The position numbers and the translations under genes were made by a program. Below are positions 10,373 through 22,558 of a DNA stretch of 64,000 nucleotides, in pieces. Below the pieces are notes generated by a model that saw nothing but the letters and a program-made list of their open reading frames with translations, had not been told where the DNA came from and ran no database searches. The stretch comes from Candidatus Harrysmithiimonas galli (lineage in GTDB: Bacteria; Bacillota; Bacilli; CAJFEE01), in contig CAJFEE010000011.1 of NCBI GenBank assembly GCA_904373265.1, forward strand, positions 18,383 through 82,382. Direction: 5' to 3'. Position 1 is the first letter of the stretch. Each line of letters starts with the position of its first letter.

Positions 10373-11662
10373 TCAGCTCTGCTTCAATATTTCTGCTTCC
10401 TCTGGTGTAATGTTTTCACGCCAAATTCTCGCTCCAAGTGCACACAGCTTCGGTCCAATTTCCTCATATCCCCGATCAATATGCTCTACATTAAAAATTT
10501 CTGTCGTACCTTCCGCCATCAAACCAGCGACAACAAGAGCCGCACCAGCTCTTAAATCTGTGGCACGAACCTTTGTTCCCTGTAAATGTGTTGGACCATT
10601 GACAAATGCATTCATTCCCTTTACCTTTACATCTGCACCCATACGGGCTAACTCATCAATATGTTTAAAGCGGGCATTGTAAATGGTATCTGTCACGATG
10701 CCATTGCCCTTGGCTTTCGTCAACAAAGCTGTAAACGGCTGCTGCAAATCAGTAGGAAAACCAGGATATACAAGACTTTTAATATCAACCATTTTCAGAT
10801 CTTCTTTACCATAAACAACAATGCGCTCATCATCCTCAATCTCAATCCGAACGCCCATTTCCCGCAGCTTTGCAATAACCGATTCTAAATGATAAGGAAT
10901 TACATTATCAACAACCACTCTTCCACCACAAGCCGCACCGATAATCATATATGTACCTGCTTCAATTCGATCTGGAATAATCGTATGATTACACCCTTTT
11001 AAAACATTTACACCTTCAATTCGGATTACATCTGTACCTGCTCCCTTAATCTTTGCACCCATATTGTTTAAAAATGTTGCAACATCAATAATTTCCGGTT
11101 CCTTTGCTGCATTTTCAATAATGGTTTGACCTTTGGCATATACGGCTGCGAACATAATATTAATCGTCGCACCAACGCTGACAACGTCCAGATAAATTCG
11201 AGCACCAACCAGCTCTTTTGCACGTAAATAAATGGCACCATGCTCATTTGTAACCTTAGCGCCTAAAGCTTCAAATCCCTTAATATGTTGATCAATCGGA
11301 CGTGGTCCCAAATAACATCCTCCTGGCAATCCGACAACCGCACTTTTAAAGCGCCCTAGCATTGCACCCATTAAATAATAGGAAGCACGTAAAGACTTCA
11401 CTCTGCCATTAGGCAAAGGCATATTGACCATATTGATTGGATTTACAGAAAAAACTTCATTTTCAAATGTGACTATGCCGCCAATTTCCTCCAATAAATC
11501 TTTTAACTGATATACGTCTGAAATATTGGGAATTCCTTCAATCATAACAGACTCTTTTGCCAAAATTGTCGCAGGAATCAGCGCAACCGCACTGTTTTTT
11601 GCACCACTGATTCGAACCGTCCCGTTTAATTGATGTCCACCTTCTATTTTTAGTTTTGCCAT
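10373..11662 (-). CDS. murA: UDP-N-acetylglucosamine 1-carboxyvinyltransferase
   Basis: First committed step of peptidoglycan precursor synthesis: transfer of enolpyruvate from PEP to UDP-GlcNAc, in the cytosol. It is 429 residues with the inside-out alpha/beta barrel of the EPSP synthase family. The catalytic cysteine that fosfomycin alkylates is present in [15 protein letters not shown]. The conserved [13 protein letters not shown]-terminus and GYPTD-like segment ([12 protein letters not shown]) are intact. Its place between the transaldolase and glpX corresponds to the second MurA paralogue (murZ/murAB) of B. subtilis, so another murA copy is likely elsewhere in the genome. Confidence 0.96.
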   Translation of the reverse strand: MAKLKIEGGHQLNGTVRISGAKNSAVALIPATILAKESVMIEGIPNISDVYQLKDLLEEIGGIVTFENEVFSVNPINMVNMPLPNGRVKSLRASYYLMGAMLGRFKSAVVGLPGGCYLGPRPIDQHIKGFEALGAKVTNEHGAIYLRAKELVGARIYLDVVSVGATINIMFAAVYAKGQTIIENAAKEPEIIDVATFLNNMGAKIKGAGTDVIRIEGVNVLKGCNHTIIPDRIEAGTYMIIGAACGGRVVVDNVIPYHLESVIAKLREMGVRIEIEDDERIVVYGKEDLKMVDIKSLVYPGFPTDLQQPFTALLTKAKGNGIVTDTIYNARFKHIDELARMGADVKVKGMNAFVNGPTHLQGTKVRATDLRAGAALVVAGLMAEGTTEIFNVEHIDRGYEEIGPKLCALGARIWRENITPEEAEILKQS

Positions 11663-11721
11663 GAAAAACGCCCTTTCTCGTGGATCTTTATCGGGAATAT
11701 CCCATAATTTTTATCGAATGA

Positions 11722-12366
11722 TCAGTCCTTTTTTGACCAATCTGCCAAAAACTTTTCAATCCCTTGTTCAGTCAGCGGATGATGAATCATTTGCTCAAAC
11801 ACTTTATATGGAATCGTTGCAATATGCGCACCACTTAAGGCCGCTTGTGTTACATGCATTGGATGTCGGATTGAAGCCGCAATAATTTTGGTTTGAATAC
11901 GATGGATAGAGAAAATGGAAGCAATTTCTGATATCAAAGTCATTCCTTCCTGACCGATATCATCTAAACGTCCTACAAACGGAGATACAAATGTTGCACC
12001 TGCACGTGCAGCCAGCAATGCCTGATTCGCTGAGAAAATTAAGGTTACATTGGTCTGAATGTTCATCTGTGAAAATTGTCTCACAGCCGCCAACCCTTCT
12101 GCTGTCATTGGGACTTTAATCGTTACATTGAGATGGATAGCCGCCAACTTTTTTCCTTCTTCCACCATACCCGCAGCATCAAGTGAAAGTACTTCGGCAC
12201 TGATCGGACCATCAATCACTTCTGTAATTTCCTGAATTCTATCCTCAAAGGTAACATTTTTTTCTTTTGCCACCAATGATGGATTGGTTGTTACACCTGA
12301 AATAAAACCTAAACGATATGCTTGCTTAATCTCGTCTAAATTTGCCGTATCAATAAAAAACTCCAC
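11722..12366 (-). CDS. fsa: Fructose-6-phosphate aldolase / transaldolase family protein
   Basis: Small (214-residue) member of the transaldolase family, orthologous by synteny to B. subtilis ywjH/tal. The N-terminus [16 protein letters not shown] and [13 protein letters not shown] are family hallmarks. The Schiff-base lysine is in [13 protein letters not shown]. The barrel closes with [17 protein letters not shown]. It would shuttle three-carbon units in the non-oxidative pentose phosphate pathway. Whether it acts as transaldolase or as an aldolase cannot be told from sequence alone. It sits 60 bp upstream of murA. Confidence 0.93.
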   Translation of the reverse strand: MEFFIDTANLDEIKQAYRLGFISGVTTNPSLVAKEKNVTFEDRIQEITEVIDGPISAEVLSLDAAGMVEEGKKLAAIHLNVTIKVPMTAEGLAAVRQFSQMNIQTNVTLIFSANQALLAARAGATFVSPFVGRLDDIGQEGMTLISEIASIFSIHRIQTKIIAASIRHPMHVTQAALSGAHIATIPYKVFEQMIHHPLTEQGIEKFLADWSKKD

Positions 12367-12908
12367 AACTTCGCACTCCTTTTTATGTATAACAGATTTC
12401 TGGTAAATTGTATAACCTGTTTTTCTATTGTATATCGTAAAAGCTATGACTGTCCATTGTATTTATGATCTGAAAAACCACGAAATGAAAATAGCTCCTC
12501 TATTCCATTCAAATAAAAATAGTATTTCCACTGCTATAAATAAACAAATGCTTTCTAAAGCTGGTTGTCAATCGCTCATACAGAATCAAAAAGATTGTTC
12601 AAAAACAAAATACATCCACGCATCATCTTTACAGATCAAACCGAAAAAATAAAAGTCCCGGGCTTTTGATTTGTTCTTTGCGTACAATTTGCTTATACAT
12701 GTGTATGCATCTATGAGCATTATTTATAAGAAAAACAAATCCATTCCTTATTTCTCTCTTATAAACAACACATCAAGGCACCACACAATCACAAATCTTT
12801 TCAAGCTTCGAGACCTTTATCCTTTGTGTAACACGACCTCACCTATTAAAACAATATGTTTTGGATTCATTTGGCTCCGAAAATCATTTTACTTTTATTT
12901 GCCAGTCT
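12367..12908. other. Non-coding stretch between fba and the transaldolase gene
   Basis: About 540 bp. Plus-strand open frames of 74-97 codons occur, but without ribosome binding sites or recognisable content. A short symmetrical sequence around AAAAGTCCCGGGCTTTT (12650-12666) is followed, on the minus strand, by ATTTTTTC. It could be a weak terminator for fba. Confidence 0.4.
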
Positions 12909-13775
12909 TTATGCTTTACCGTTTGAACCAAACTCACGAATTTTCTTTTTCACTGTTTCTTTGATCATTTCACGACCAGGACCCAGATATTTACGTGGAT
13001 CATATACTTTATCATCTTTTGCCAAAATCTCACGAACTACTTTTGTAAACTCAATCTGATTCTCTGTATTTACATTAATTTTTGCTGTCCCAAGAGAAAT
13101 GGCTCTTTTAATATCTTTCTCTGGAATTCCTGTACCACCATGCAGCACCAAAGGCAAACCCGTTTCTTTCCCAATTTGTTCCATGCGATCAAAACCCAAT
13201 TTTGGCTCACCTTTATACGGACCATGTACAGAGCCAAGTGCTGGAGCCAATGTATCAATATGTGTTTCCTGAACCAGCTTCATACATTCCTCAGGAACAG
13301 CATACATCGCTTCGGCATCACTAACAATCAGATCATCCTCTTGACCACCGACACGTCCTAGCTCAGCTTCTACAGAGGCATTGACTTTTATAGCTTCGGC
13401 AACCACCGCTTTGGTCATAGCAATATTTTCTTCTAATGGATGGTGTGAACCATCAATCATAACGGATGTAAACCCTCCGTCCAACGCCGCCTTACAGCTT
13501 TCAAATGAAGAACCGTGATCCAAATGAATCGCAACCGGAACCGTAATATGATATTCCTCCATTAAAGCTTTGGTCATGTCCACACACAATCTATAGCCTC
13601 CCATATAGCGTGCAGCACCTTCAGATACACCCAAAATCACAGGGGAGTTTTCCTCTTGTGCAGCTTGTAAAATCGCTTGTGTCCACTCCAAATTATTAAT
13701 GTTAAATTGACCCACTGCATATTTTCCTTCTTTTGCTTTGTTTAACATTTCCTTCATGTTTACCAGTGACATCAT
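12909..13775 (-). CDS. fba: Class II fructose-bisphosphate aldolase
   Basis: Zinc-dependent cleavage of fructose 1,6-bisphosphate to dihydroxyacetone phosphate and glyceraldehyde 3-phosphate. It is about 288 residues. The metal-binding and catalytic motifs [51 protein letters not shown] and [10 protein letters not shown] are all present. N-terminal [24 protein letters not shown] matches Bacillus FbaA. The strong GGGAGG could serve ATG 13775 or the adjacent ATG 13772. It is downstream of spo0F, as in B. subtilis. Confidence 0.97.
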   Translation of the reverse strand: MMSLVNMKEMLNKAKEGKYAVGQFNINNLEWTQAILQAAQEENSPVILGVSEGAARYMGGYRLCVDMTKALMEEYHITVPVAIHLDHGSSFESCKAALDGGFTSVMIDGSHHPLEENIAMTKAVVAEAIKVNASVEAELGRVGGQEDDLIVSDAEAMYAVPEECMKLVQETHIDTLAPALGSVHGPYKGEPKLGFDRMEQIGKETGLPLVLHGGTGIPEKDIKRAISLGTAKINVNTENQIEFTKVVREILAKDDKVYDPRKYLGPGREMIKETVKKKIREFGSNGKA

Positions 13776-13909
13776 ACAATCCTCCCATTTGTTGTAAGTC
13801 GTATCAACAGCATTTTATATACCTATCCTCTATTTTTTCTTATTTTTATTTTTGCTTATTGTTCAAATGATATGTCTTTATGATACTGAGTGCAATTTAG
13901 GCGGTTTTT

Positions 13910-14281
13910 TTAAGAACAAATGCAATGCTTTTCTACCCGATTCAACAGCTCATTCAAATCAAACGGTTTTGGAATTACCTCGATCACGCCAAGCCCCAAT
14001 GCTTTACTTGCCAATTCCACTTCTCCAAACGCAGTCATTAAAATGGTAGGGATTTGTCGTTTTTGTTTTACCATATGCTCAATGAATGTAACGCCGTCCA
14101 TTACTGGCATCTTCATATCTATAAACGCAAAATCAAAATGCTGTTCTTGAATCAATTCTAACCCTTTCAAACCATTTGAAGCAACTGAAACCGCCCATCC
14201 GTTTTGGGTAAAAAATTCTTGCAGCAGCATACGGATTCCACTCTGATCATCGACAACGAGAATGTTTCCTTTTTTGCACAT
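13910..14281 (-). CDS. spo0F: Sporulation phosphorelay response regulator Spo0F
   Basis: Single-domain receiver (123 residues) that accepts phosphate from sporulation kinases and passes it to Spo0B. The acidic pocket VVDDQ, the phosphorylated aspartate in IDMKMPVMDG, the switch threonine in LMTAFGE and the conserved lysine in PKPFD are all present. There is no output domain. The pattern VDDQSGIRMLLQEFF closely follows Spo0F rather than CheY. Its location between fba and pyrG is the B. subtilis position. The GGGGG ribosome binding site lies just downstream of a 12-bp inverted repeat (14294-14323), which may affect its expression. Confidence 0.94.
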   Translation of the reverse strand: MCKKGNILVVDDQSGIRMLLQEFFTQNGWAVSVASNGLKGLELIQEQHFDFAFIDMKMPVMDGVTFIEHMVKQKRQIPTILMTAFGEVELASKALGLGVIEVIPKPFDLNELLNRVEKHCICS

Positions 14282-14293
14282 TTCAGAACCCCC

Positions 14294-14323
14294 TTATTTT
14301 GACATAAAACAATGTCAAAATAA
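14294..14323 (-). promoter_or_regulatory. Perfect inverted repeat just upstream of spo0F
   Basis: TTATTTTGACAT (14294-14305) and ATGTCAAAATAA (14312-14323) are perfect 12-nt complements around a 6-nt spacer. The arm ends 6 nt before the GGGGG-type ribosome binding site of spo0F. There is no T-tract after it, so it is not an ordinary terminator. Each arm contains TGTCAAA, one base from the Spo0A box TGTCGAA. Confidence 0.55.
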
Positions 14324-14380
14324 GAAATTCTTTATAAAACCCAAAATTCCTTTTTCAATCGACAAAATTTCATAATTTTG

Positions 14381-16438
<2,058 letters not shown>

Positions 16439-16996
16439 TTATCGTTCTCTTTCATCTGTCAGACCATCTGTTAAATCTTCTTCATCAAGCGCACGATCAT
16501 CATCCTCTAAAATAAAGCCCTCATCCAAATCATCAACTGCATCCAAGTCCATATCATCTTCTATAGCAATGCTATCGTTGATGTCCACTTCTTCATCATA
16601 TTCTGAGACAATAAATTCATCCTCATCATCGGCGAAATCTTCGTCATAAATATCCTCATCCAATAAATCAAAGTCCTCATCATCTTGTGTTTTTGATTTT
16701 TTACTTCTTGGTCTGGAAGTCGTAATGATATCATCTTCCAACTTTTCAAATGGATACCATTCACATAACCCCCATTGGTTATCCCCAACACAAATAAAAC
16801 GACCATCAATATTTAAATCTGTATAAAATTGAACGATTCTGTTTTTAATTTCCTCATCATTCAATCTTAATTGTTCACTTACTTCCCTAAACATAGATTT
16901 AAAGGAAATGGGCTCCTTTCTATCCTGTTTCAAAATCTCATACGCCAAGTCTACCAAAGATATTTCTCTAATATCCAATTCCTGCTTTGCAGCCAT
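16439..16996 (-). CDS. rpoE: DNA-directed RNA polymerase delta subunit
   Basis: Firmicute-specific RNA polymerase subunit that speeds recycling and lowers affinity for weak promoters. The N-terminal globular HARE-HTH domain (about 1-90) has VDLAYEIL, FREVSEQL and the diagnostic IVQFYTDLNIDGRFICVGDNQWGL..WYPFE. The C-terminal half is an intrinsically disordered tail made almost only of Asp and Glu. ATG 16996 gives 185 residues and matches the family; two in-frame upstream ATGs exist but are poorly placed relative to GGAAGGA. Position next to pyrG is conserved in Bacillus. Confidence 0.96.
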   Translation of the reverse strand: MAAKQELDIREISLVDLAYEILKQDRKEPISFKSMFREVSEQLRLNDEEIKNRIVQFYTDLNIDGRFICVGDNQWGLCEWYPFEKLEDDIITTSRPRSKKSKTQDDEDFDLLDEDIYDEDFADDEDEFIVSEYDEEVDINDSIAIEDDMDLDAVDDLDEGFILEDDDRALDEEDLTDGLTDERER

Positions 16997-17236
16997 GTGC
17001 GTTCTCATCCTTCCCATATCAATATATTCAATTCCAATTCATGAAATATAGACACATTCAATACTTGTAAATGATTCGCTATACTGGTTTAGCCTGATCA
17101 AAAACCATACCATTCATTATAATCCAATTCAATCAGATTATACCAGTTAAATTTGCAAATTTTCCTTTGCTTCTTTTCTTTTCAAACGTTTCAGAGGACA
17201 TAACACTCTGCTTCAATGATTTTCCCAAATTTTAAA

Positions 17237-17704
17237 TCAATGAAATACTTCTGTACCATTTGAAAGAATCGTAGGAAAAAATTGATGTGTAATTTTAAAA
17301 CAACCGATTCTTTCCTCACATAAAAATAACTGATAAACAAATGTAACCTGTTTTAATATACCTTGCTCATAGCAAATTTCAATTGATTCTGTATCTGTGT
17401 TAAAATCCATCGTACCGTATAAAGTTTGATACTGACTTTTTGTTTTTTGTCCCACAAGAAACACATGATCCTGTTCTATCGATCCTGCTCGCTTCAGTCG
17501 TATACGAGTACCATCCAAAGCTACCTGCAACTCAGAAACTGTTTTTTGCCCGTCCATGATTTCCTGATACGACACAATAAGCATATCACCTTGACGATGC
17601 CATACTGATTCTGTTTGTATACATGATCGATCCTCATGTCCGTTGACTGATACAACCTCTGTTTCAAGTACAAGATGGGACTTCTTTTTCTCCAAACCAA
17701 TCAT
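17237..17704 (-). CDS. DUF1934 (YwiB-like) beta-barrel protein
   Basis: A 155-residue cytosolic protein of the DUF1934 family, which has a calycin-like beta-barrel fold. Alternating hydrophobic strands are seen throughout, for example DMLIVSYQEI, GTRIRLKRAGSI and ILKQVTFVYQLFL. The closing YQLFLCEERIGCFKITHQF resembles YwiB. The function is not known. It stands 240 bp upstream of rpoE on the same strand, close to the conserved Bacillus arrangement in which ywiB-argS precede rpoE; argS is absent here. Confidence 0.82.
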   Translation of the reverse strand: MIGLEKKKSHLVLETEVVSVNGHEDRSCIQTESVWHRQGDMLIVSYQEIMDGQKTVSELQVALDGTRIRLKRAGSIEQDHVFLVGQKTKSQYQTLYGTMDFNTDTESIEICYEQGILKQVTFVYQLFLCEERIGCFKITHQFFPTILSNGTEVFH

Positions 17705-17845
17705 CCTTCTTTGTTTATTTTCTTATACCTTTTCATTATTTAAGAATTTGAATCAAAAAGCAATCCTTTTTTAAAGGTTTAAAGAGAATCCGATCAACAC
17801 ATACTAAGCATATTCAGCAAAAAATTTCCAAGTGTGAGGTTTGAT

Positions 17846-19897
17846 ATGAAAAAACAATCCCAACCTTTGAAAAAACGAAAACATAGACGACGGTTTTTGA
17901 TGTTGTTTCTTGGCGGAATCTTGATGGCTTTTTCCGGTTTCCTTTTGGCAATTCATTTGTCTGATCCCCCTTCACTTGAAGTAAAGCAAACAACCATTCT
18001 GTACACGCATACTGGTGATATTTTGGGTCAACATACATATGGACAAAATCGAAGCTGGGTACCTTTATCTGAAATCAGTCCTTATATCATCCAAGGAACA
18101 TTGGCGATTGAAGATCAAAATTTTTATACACATCATGGCTTTGATTATAAACGCATTTTCGCAGCGTTGCTTGTTGATTTACGCCATATGTCTAAAGTAC
18201 AAGGAGCTTCAACCATTACACAGCAATATGCCCGAAACTTATATTTAACGCATGAAAAAACATGGAAGCGAAAATTAAAAGAGGCCTATTATACCTTGAG
18301 GTTGGAGGTCAAATATGACAAAGATACACTGCTTGAAGGCTATTTAAATACCATCTATTATGGGCATGGCATGTATGGGGTTGAAGCTGCCAGCCTGCAT
18401 TATTTTGGCAAATCTGCAAAAGATTTAACACTTAGTGAAGCCGCCTATTTAATCGGCATACCAAAAAATCCGAGCCTATATACACCGATCGAACAACCAG
18501 AAGCCGCAAACAAAAGAAAAGCAGTTGTTCTTTATGCAATGGAAAAGAAAAACCTCATTACAGCCAATGAAAAAAAAGAAGCTTTGGCACAAGTCTATGT
18601 TCCAAAACAGATCACAAAAACCAAACACCCAAATGACTTCGCACCTTATTTTCAAGATATGGTAATGAAAGAAGCTGCTAAGATTTTACATGTCAGCACA
18701 GAGGAAATTTCCAAATATGGGCTACGCATTTATACAACGCTGGATCGGAATATCCAAGAAAACTTGGAACATGTTGCCAAACAACAAATGCCCAACAATT
18801 CTGAGGTTCAGCTTGCCATAATGAGCATGGATCCAAAAACTGGCGCAGTAAAAGGATTGATTGGCGGCAAAGATTATGCGACCTCCCCGTTTAATCGTGC
18901 TACACAAGCTAAACGGCAGCCTGGGTCGACCATCAAACCAATTTTGTACTATGCCGCCTTAGAAAATGGTTTTACACCGGCCACCACCATGAAAAGTACA
19001 GATACTGCTTTTACATTGGAACATGAACAAACGGTATATCGCCCAGCAAATTTTAATCATGCTTATGCTGATGATTTCATCACGATGGCTTTGGCTATGG
19101 CAGTTTCAGACAATATTTACGCAGTCAAAACGCATCTGTCACTTGGAATGGACACACTTGTCCAAACTGCCAAAAAAATGGGCATTCAATCTGAAATGCA
19201 GGCGGTTCCAAGTCTTGCACTCGGTTCCTCTCCAACAAGCATGAGTGAAATGCTAAATGCTTATGCATTGCTGGCAAATGGTGGGAAGACCGTTCAACCG
19301 ACTTACATTCAAACCATTGTTTCACATGACGGGAAACTCTTATATTCCAAACAGACTGAAAAAAAACAGACACAAATTCTAAATCCACAAAATGCATTTT
19401 TAACCACCCATATGATGACTGGAATGTTTGATTCTTCTTTAAATGGTTATATGCGGGTCACCGGAGATTCCATTGCTCATCTACTCACACGCCCTTATGC
19501 AGGAAAATCTGGTTCTACAGATACCGATGCTTGGATGATCGGTTTCACACCTTCCCTTTTAACTGGCGTATGGATTGGCTATGATCGAGATCATCTACTG
19601 GACAAACCAACAGAAAAATTACTTGCCAGAAATATTTGGATAGATATTATGGAAAAAAGTTTGGCGTATACACCGATTGAAACATTTGAGCCACCAAAAG
19701 GGGTCACAGGCGCATGGATTGACCCGAAAACTGGACAGCTTGCTACAGATGCTTGTCCGCAAAGACGCTTTGTCTATTTTAAAACGCAGGATGTTCCAAC
19801 CACTATCTGTAATAGTCATCCTGAATTACCAAAACAAAAGCAGACTGAACCTAACAAATCTTGGCTAACACCTTGGAAAAAATGGTTCCCTTTTTAA
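17846..19897 (+). CDS. pbpG: Class A penicillin-binding protein (transglycosylase/transpeptidase)
   Basis: Bifunctional peptidoglycan synthase anchored by an N-terminal membrane helix (about 20-42). The GT51 glycosyltransferase domain has EDQNFYTHHGFDYKRI with the catalytic glutamate, QGASTITQQYARN and KLKEAYYTLRLE. The transpeptidase domain has SXXK as STIK in QPGSTIKPI, SXN as SDN, and KSGST in place of the more usual KTG. It is about 683 residues. Position by synteny suggests PbpG (PBP 2d), a forespore enzyme in B. subtilis. ATG 17846, 6 nt after GAGGT, is preferred over a GTG four codons upstream. Two late cysteines (DACPQRR, TTICNSH) are close to the C-terminus. Confidence 0.92.
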   Translation: MKKQSQPLKKRKHRRRFLMLFLGGILMAFSGFLLAIHLSDPPSLEVKQTTILYTHTGDILGQHTYGQNRSWVPLSEISPYIIQGTLAIEDQNFYTHHGFDYKRIFAALLVDLRHMSKVQGASTITQQYARNLYLTHEKTWKRKLKEAYYTLRLEVKYDKDTLLEGYLNTIYYGHGMYGVEAASLHYFGKSAKDLTLSEAAYLIGIPKNPSLYTPIEQPEAANKRKAVVLYAMEKKNLITANEKKEALAQVYVPKQITKTKHPNDFAPYFQDMVMKEAAKILHVSTEEISKYGLRIYTTLDRNIQENLEHVAKQQMPNNSEVQLAIMSMDPKTGAVKGLIGGKDYATSPFNRATQAKRQPGSTIKPILYYAALENGFTPATTMKSTDTAFTLEHEQTVYRPANFNHAYADDFITMALAMAVSDNIYAVKTHLSLGMDTLVQTAKKMGIQSEMQAVPSLALGSSPTSMSEMLNAYALLANGGKTVQPTYIQTIVSHDGKLLYSKQTEKKQTQILNPQNAFLTTHMMTGMFDSSLNGYMRVTGDSIAHLLTRPYAGKSGSTDTDAWMIGFTPSLLTGVWIGYDRDHLLDKPTEKLLARNIWIDIMEKSLAYTPIETFEPPKGVTGAWIDPKTGQLATDACPQRRFVYFKTQDVPTTICNSHPELPKQKQTEPNKSWLTPWKKWFPF

Positions 19898-20296
19898 ATT
19901 GAATCAAAATTTTTCCAAAACAAAAGCAAAATAGGTCGTTTTCCTTTTAGCAATCCATTTGCAAAAATCACGCAAAAAAGAGGGATTTATATAAAGAAAG
20001 AAACAATGAAAAATCCCAGATTCCTTGCACAACTCCAAAAGTTAAACAAAATATTGTACAATGCCTAGGCTGGAATAAAGACGATATTCAATCGGACTGA
20101 TTCCAGCCGATTTTGCTTTTAAGCTTTTATGATTATAAGGATAAAATAGACCTTCATCTTATCCTTATTCATCTAAAGAAAGGTAAATCCTCCCATACTA
20201 TACTTTCTGCTGAAAATTTTCTCATAGATGACATGCCTAAATCATTTCTTTTACATCATAGACTTTGAAATAGTTATTTTTGGTCAAATCTTTCTT
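19898..20296. other. Intergenic stretch after pbpG
   Basis: About 400 bp between convergent genes, holding the stem-loop at 20068-20120. Nothing else was recognised. Confidence 0.45.
20068..20120 (+). terminator. Terminator after pbpG
   Basis: GGCTGGAAT (20068-20076) pairs with ATTCCAGCC (20100-20108), with an inner CGAT/ATCG pair, followed by GATTTTGCTTTT. It is 170 bp after the pbpG stop. Confidence 0.7.
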
Positions 20297-21495
20297 TCAG
20301 ACATCCGCTGCATACATACTTGTTTTTCTTGCCTTTCTTGCTTTTCTGCCATGTAAGATCTCATAAACCAAAAGCGTAAACAATGTGAGTCCACCTAAAA
20401 CCAAGTACATATTCGCATACCCTGTAAATGGAATGATCAGCCCTAAAATATATGGACCAAATCCAAGGCCTGCATCAAGAAAAATATAAAATGTAGATGT
20501 CGCCAAGCCAATACGTTTCGGACTAGCCGCCAAAACCGCAATGGCCTGCGCACTTGATTGAATATTTCCAAAACCAAGGCCCAGTAAAATACCTGCCAAC
20601 AGTAGCGCAATTGAACCTTTTGCAAATCCTAATACAAAAAGCCCGGCAGAAAATAATAAAATAGCTGGATACATGACGATATTTGCCCCTTTATTATCCA
20701 GCAAACGACCCGTAAATGGACGTGAAATAAAGATTGCAACAGAATAAACAACAAAGAAAAAACTTGCGGCTTTTACCAAATCTAACTCAAGTGCATATGC
20801 GTTCATAAAAGAGAGTACTGATGAGTAACAAAATGACCAAAGCAACGCAACCACGGAAATAGGCAGTGACTTGACTTCAATAAAATGAGAAAACGCAAAT
20901 AATTTTTCTCTTTTTTTCCTATGAGATGTAACCGGCTGCATACGTAGCAACAAAGCAAGAATCAATCCAATCACAGATAACGAAGTACAAAGCGCAAAAA
21001 TCAATTGAAATCCTGTGTGATGCATCATAAACAAGCCAATAAATGGACCAATGGCTGTTGAAATGTTGAGCTCATACTATAGTAACCAATTCCTTCTGCG
21101 CTTCTTGAACGCGGAATAACTTGCGCAACAATTGTGCCTGTTGCAGTACTGGCCACACCCAATGCCATTCCGTGGATAAAGCGCGCCAAAATTAACAATA
21201 AGATTCCTGCTTGAACAAAATAAAGCATAGATGTAAAAATCAATAAAATTAAACCGGTAATCAATGTTTTTCGGTGCCCAAATGAATCAATAAAGTAACC
21301 CGTAAACAAACGACCAAGTAATGTGCCAATAATAAAAATTCCCGTAATCAGCCCCGCTTGACTCACTGTTGCATCAAAAGTATTGGTCGCATAAACACCA
21401 ATAATCACAATTAATAAATAAAATACAAATGTAAGTGTCGCATTAATCGTTGAAACCAGAATAAAATTCTTTGTCCATAATCTTTCAACCTTCAT
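20297..21495 (-). pseudogene. MFS transporter split by a one-base frameshift
   Basis: Two overlapping frames together make one 12-helix major facilitator protein of about 400 residues. The first part (21495 to about 21065) begins MKVERLWTKNFILVSTINATL and has the MFS loop motif FTGYFIDSFGHRKTLI and RFIHGMALGVASTATGTIVAQVIPRSRSAEGIGYYSMSST. The second part (to 20297) continues ISTAIGPFIGLFMMHHTGF and contains the remaining helices. Restoring one base near 21064 joins them exactly. All other helices are intact, so the defect is recent or a sequencing error. It overlaps its MarR regulator gene by 11 bp. Substrate unknown; a drug-efflux role is inferred from the partner. Confidence 0.88.
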
Positions 21496-21922
21496 TTTGA
21501 ATCTCTTCTTTCATCATGTAATCTTGGACATATTCTAATGTCTGAAATAGAATGTGTTTATGTTCAGGAGAAATATCTTTTAGCATTTGAGTCTCCAACG
21601 CCGAAATTTGTTCTCGACAAAAAACATACATCTCTTCTCCTTTTTCTGTTAGCTGGATAATTTTCTCTCTTCGATCCAGTCCAGGAATTTGTTTGACAAG
21701 CCCAAGTGCTACTAGACGGTTCACACGTTTTGTAATGGTTGGTTTCTCAACTTCATAATAACGTGATATATCCACTAGTGTAGACGCACCGTTGATTTTG
21801 ATATAGCGAATGACCTCCCATAGTACATAAGACAAACCGTATGCATGCAATTTCTGATTCAAAAGCGCAATAATCGGCCGGTATGAAGTAATAATTAATT
21901 TAAAAAATCCTTCCAAACTCAT
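21485..21922 (-). CDS. MarR-family transcriptional regulator
   Basis: A winged-helix regulator of about 145 residues. The DNA-binding helices lie in GASTLVDISRYYEVEKPTITKRVNRLVALGLVKQI, with the wing in GLDRREKIIQLTEKGEEMY. N- and C-terminal helices form the dimer. It is expected to repress itself and the overlapping MFS transporter until a ligand binds. ATG 21922 follows AGAGGATGT and is preferred to an in-frame ATG 12 bp upstream. A large palindrome lies just upstream, a typical MarR operator arrangement. Confidence 0.9.
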   Translation of the reverse strand: MSLEGFFKLIITSYRPIIALLNQKLHAYGLSYVLWEVIRYIKINGASTLVDISRYYEVEKPTITKRVNRLVALGLVKQIPGLDRREKIIQLTEKGEEMYVFCREQISALETQMLKDISPEHKHILFQTLEYVQDYMMKEEIQNEG

Positions 21923-21933
21923 ACATCCTCTCA

Positions 21934-21972
21934 TTTAGTTAACCTAGTTAACTATTAACTAGGTTAACTAAA
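21934..21972 (-). promoter_or_regulatory. 39-bp palindromic operator of the marR-MFS operon
   Basis: Two perfectly complementary 18-nt arms, TTTAGTTAACCTAGTTAA (21934-21951) and its reverse complement (21955-21972), are separated by CTA. Each arm itself holds a repeated TAGTTAAC, so two or more MarR dimers could bind side by side. It ends 11 bp from the regulator start codon. Confidence 0.8.
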
Positions 21973-22508
21973 TTCTGTAAAAATGTCAACGAATTTCTTT
22001 GTTATCAGATGTTTTATAAAATAAATGTCTACGATTATCGACTGGTTATGATAAAGAAGACCTGTCTATCATCGACAAAAAGCTTTGGGAAACATTTGCT
22101 CAAACCTATAAATATTCGTATAAAAAATCATGGTCATTATTTTCATACATAAGATGAAACCTAGAAAAATTATACGGATATCTTATAAAGATTAAATAAA
22201 AAATGGTCGATGGAATAAAAATCATTGCTCGATTTTTATCATTTCATATTTCTAACAGCCCAAAATCACCGCTTAAAATATTTTAACATATGTATGATAC
22301 CTATTCATAACCGAATCTGGTCAAAGTCACACTGCTATACCAAAATCACTTTGATCTACAGAATAAATTTACAAGGATTCTTGACTACTTGATACGGTTT
22401 TAACACTTAAACCAATCGTAACACTCAATCTTTACCATAACAATAAAACAGCAACTGCGATTGGATGCAAGGCGGACAATACCAATGATACAAAAATATT
22501 CTATTTGC
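21973..22508. other. Non-coding stretch between ABC exporter and marR
   Basis: About 540 bp of AT-rich DNA with no credible gene, RNA or repeat. The promoter of the marR operon must lie at its left end next to the palindrome. Confidence 0.4.
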
Positions 22509-22551
22509 AAAAAAAGGCTTATACATTATCCAATTGATAATATATAAGCCT
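22509..22551 (-). terminator. Terminator of the ABC exporter gene
   Basis: On the minus strand AGGCTTATATATTATC pairs, with one mismatch, with GATAATGTATAAGCCT (22515-22551), followed by TTTTTTTGC. It starts 8 bp after the stop codon. Confidence 0.88.
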
Positions 22552-22558
22552 CTTTTGG

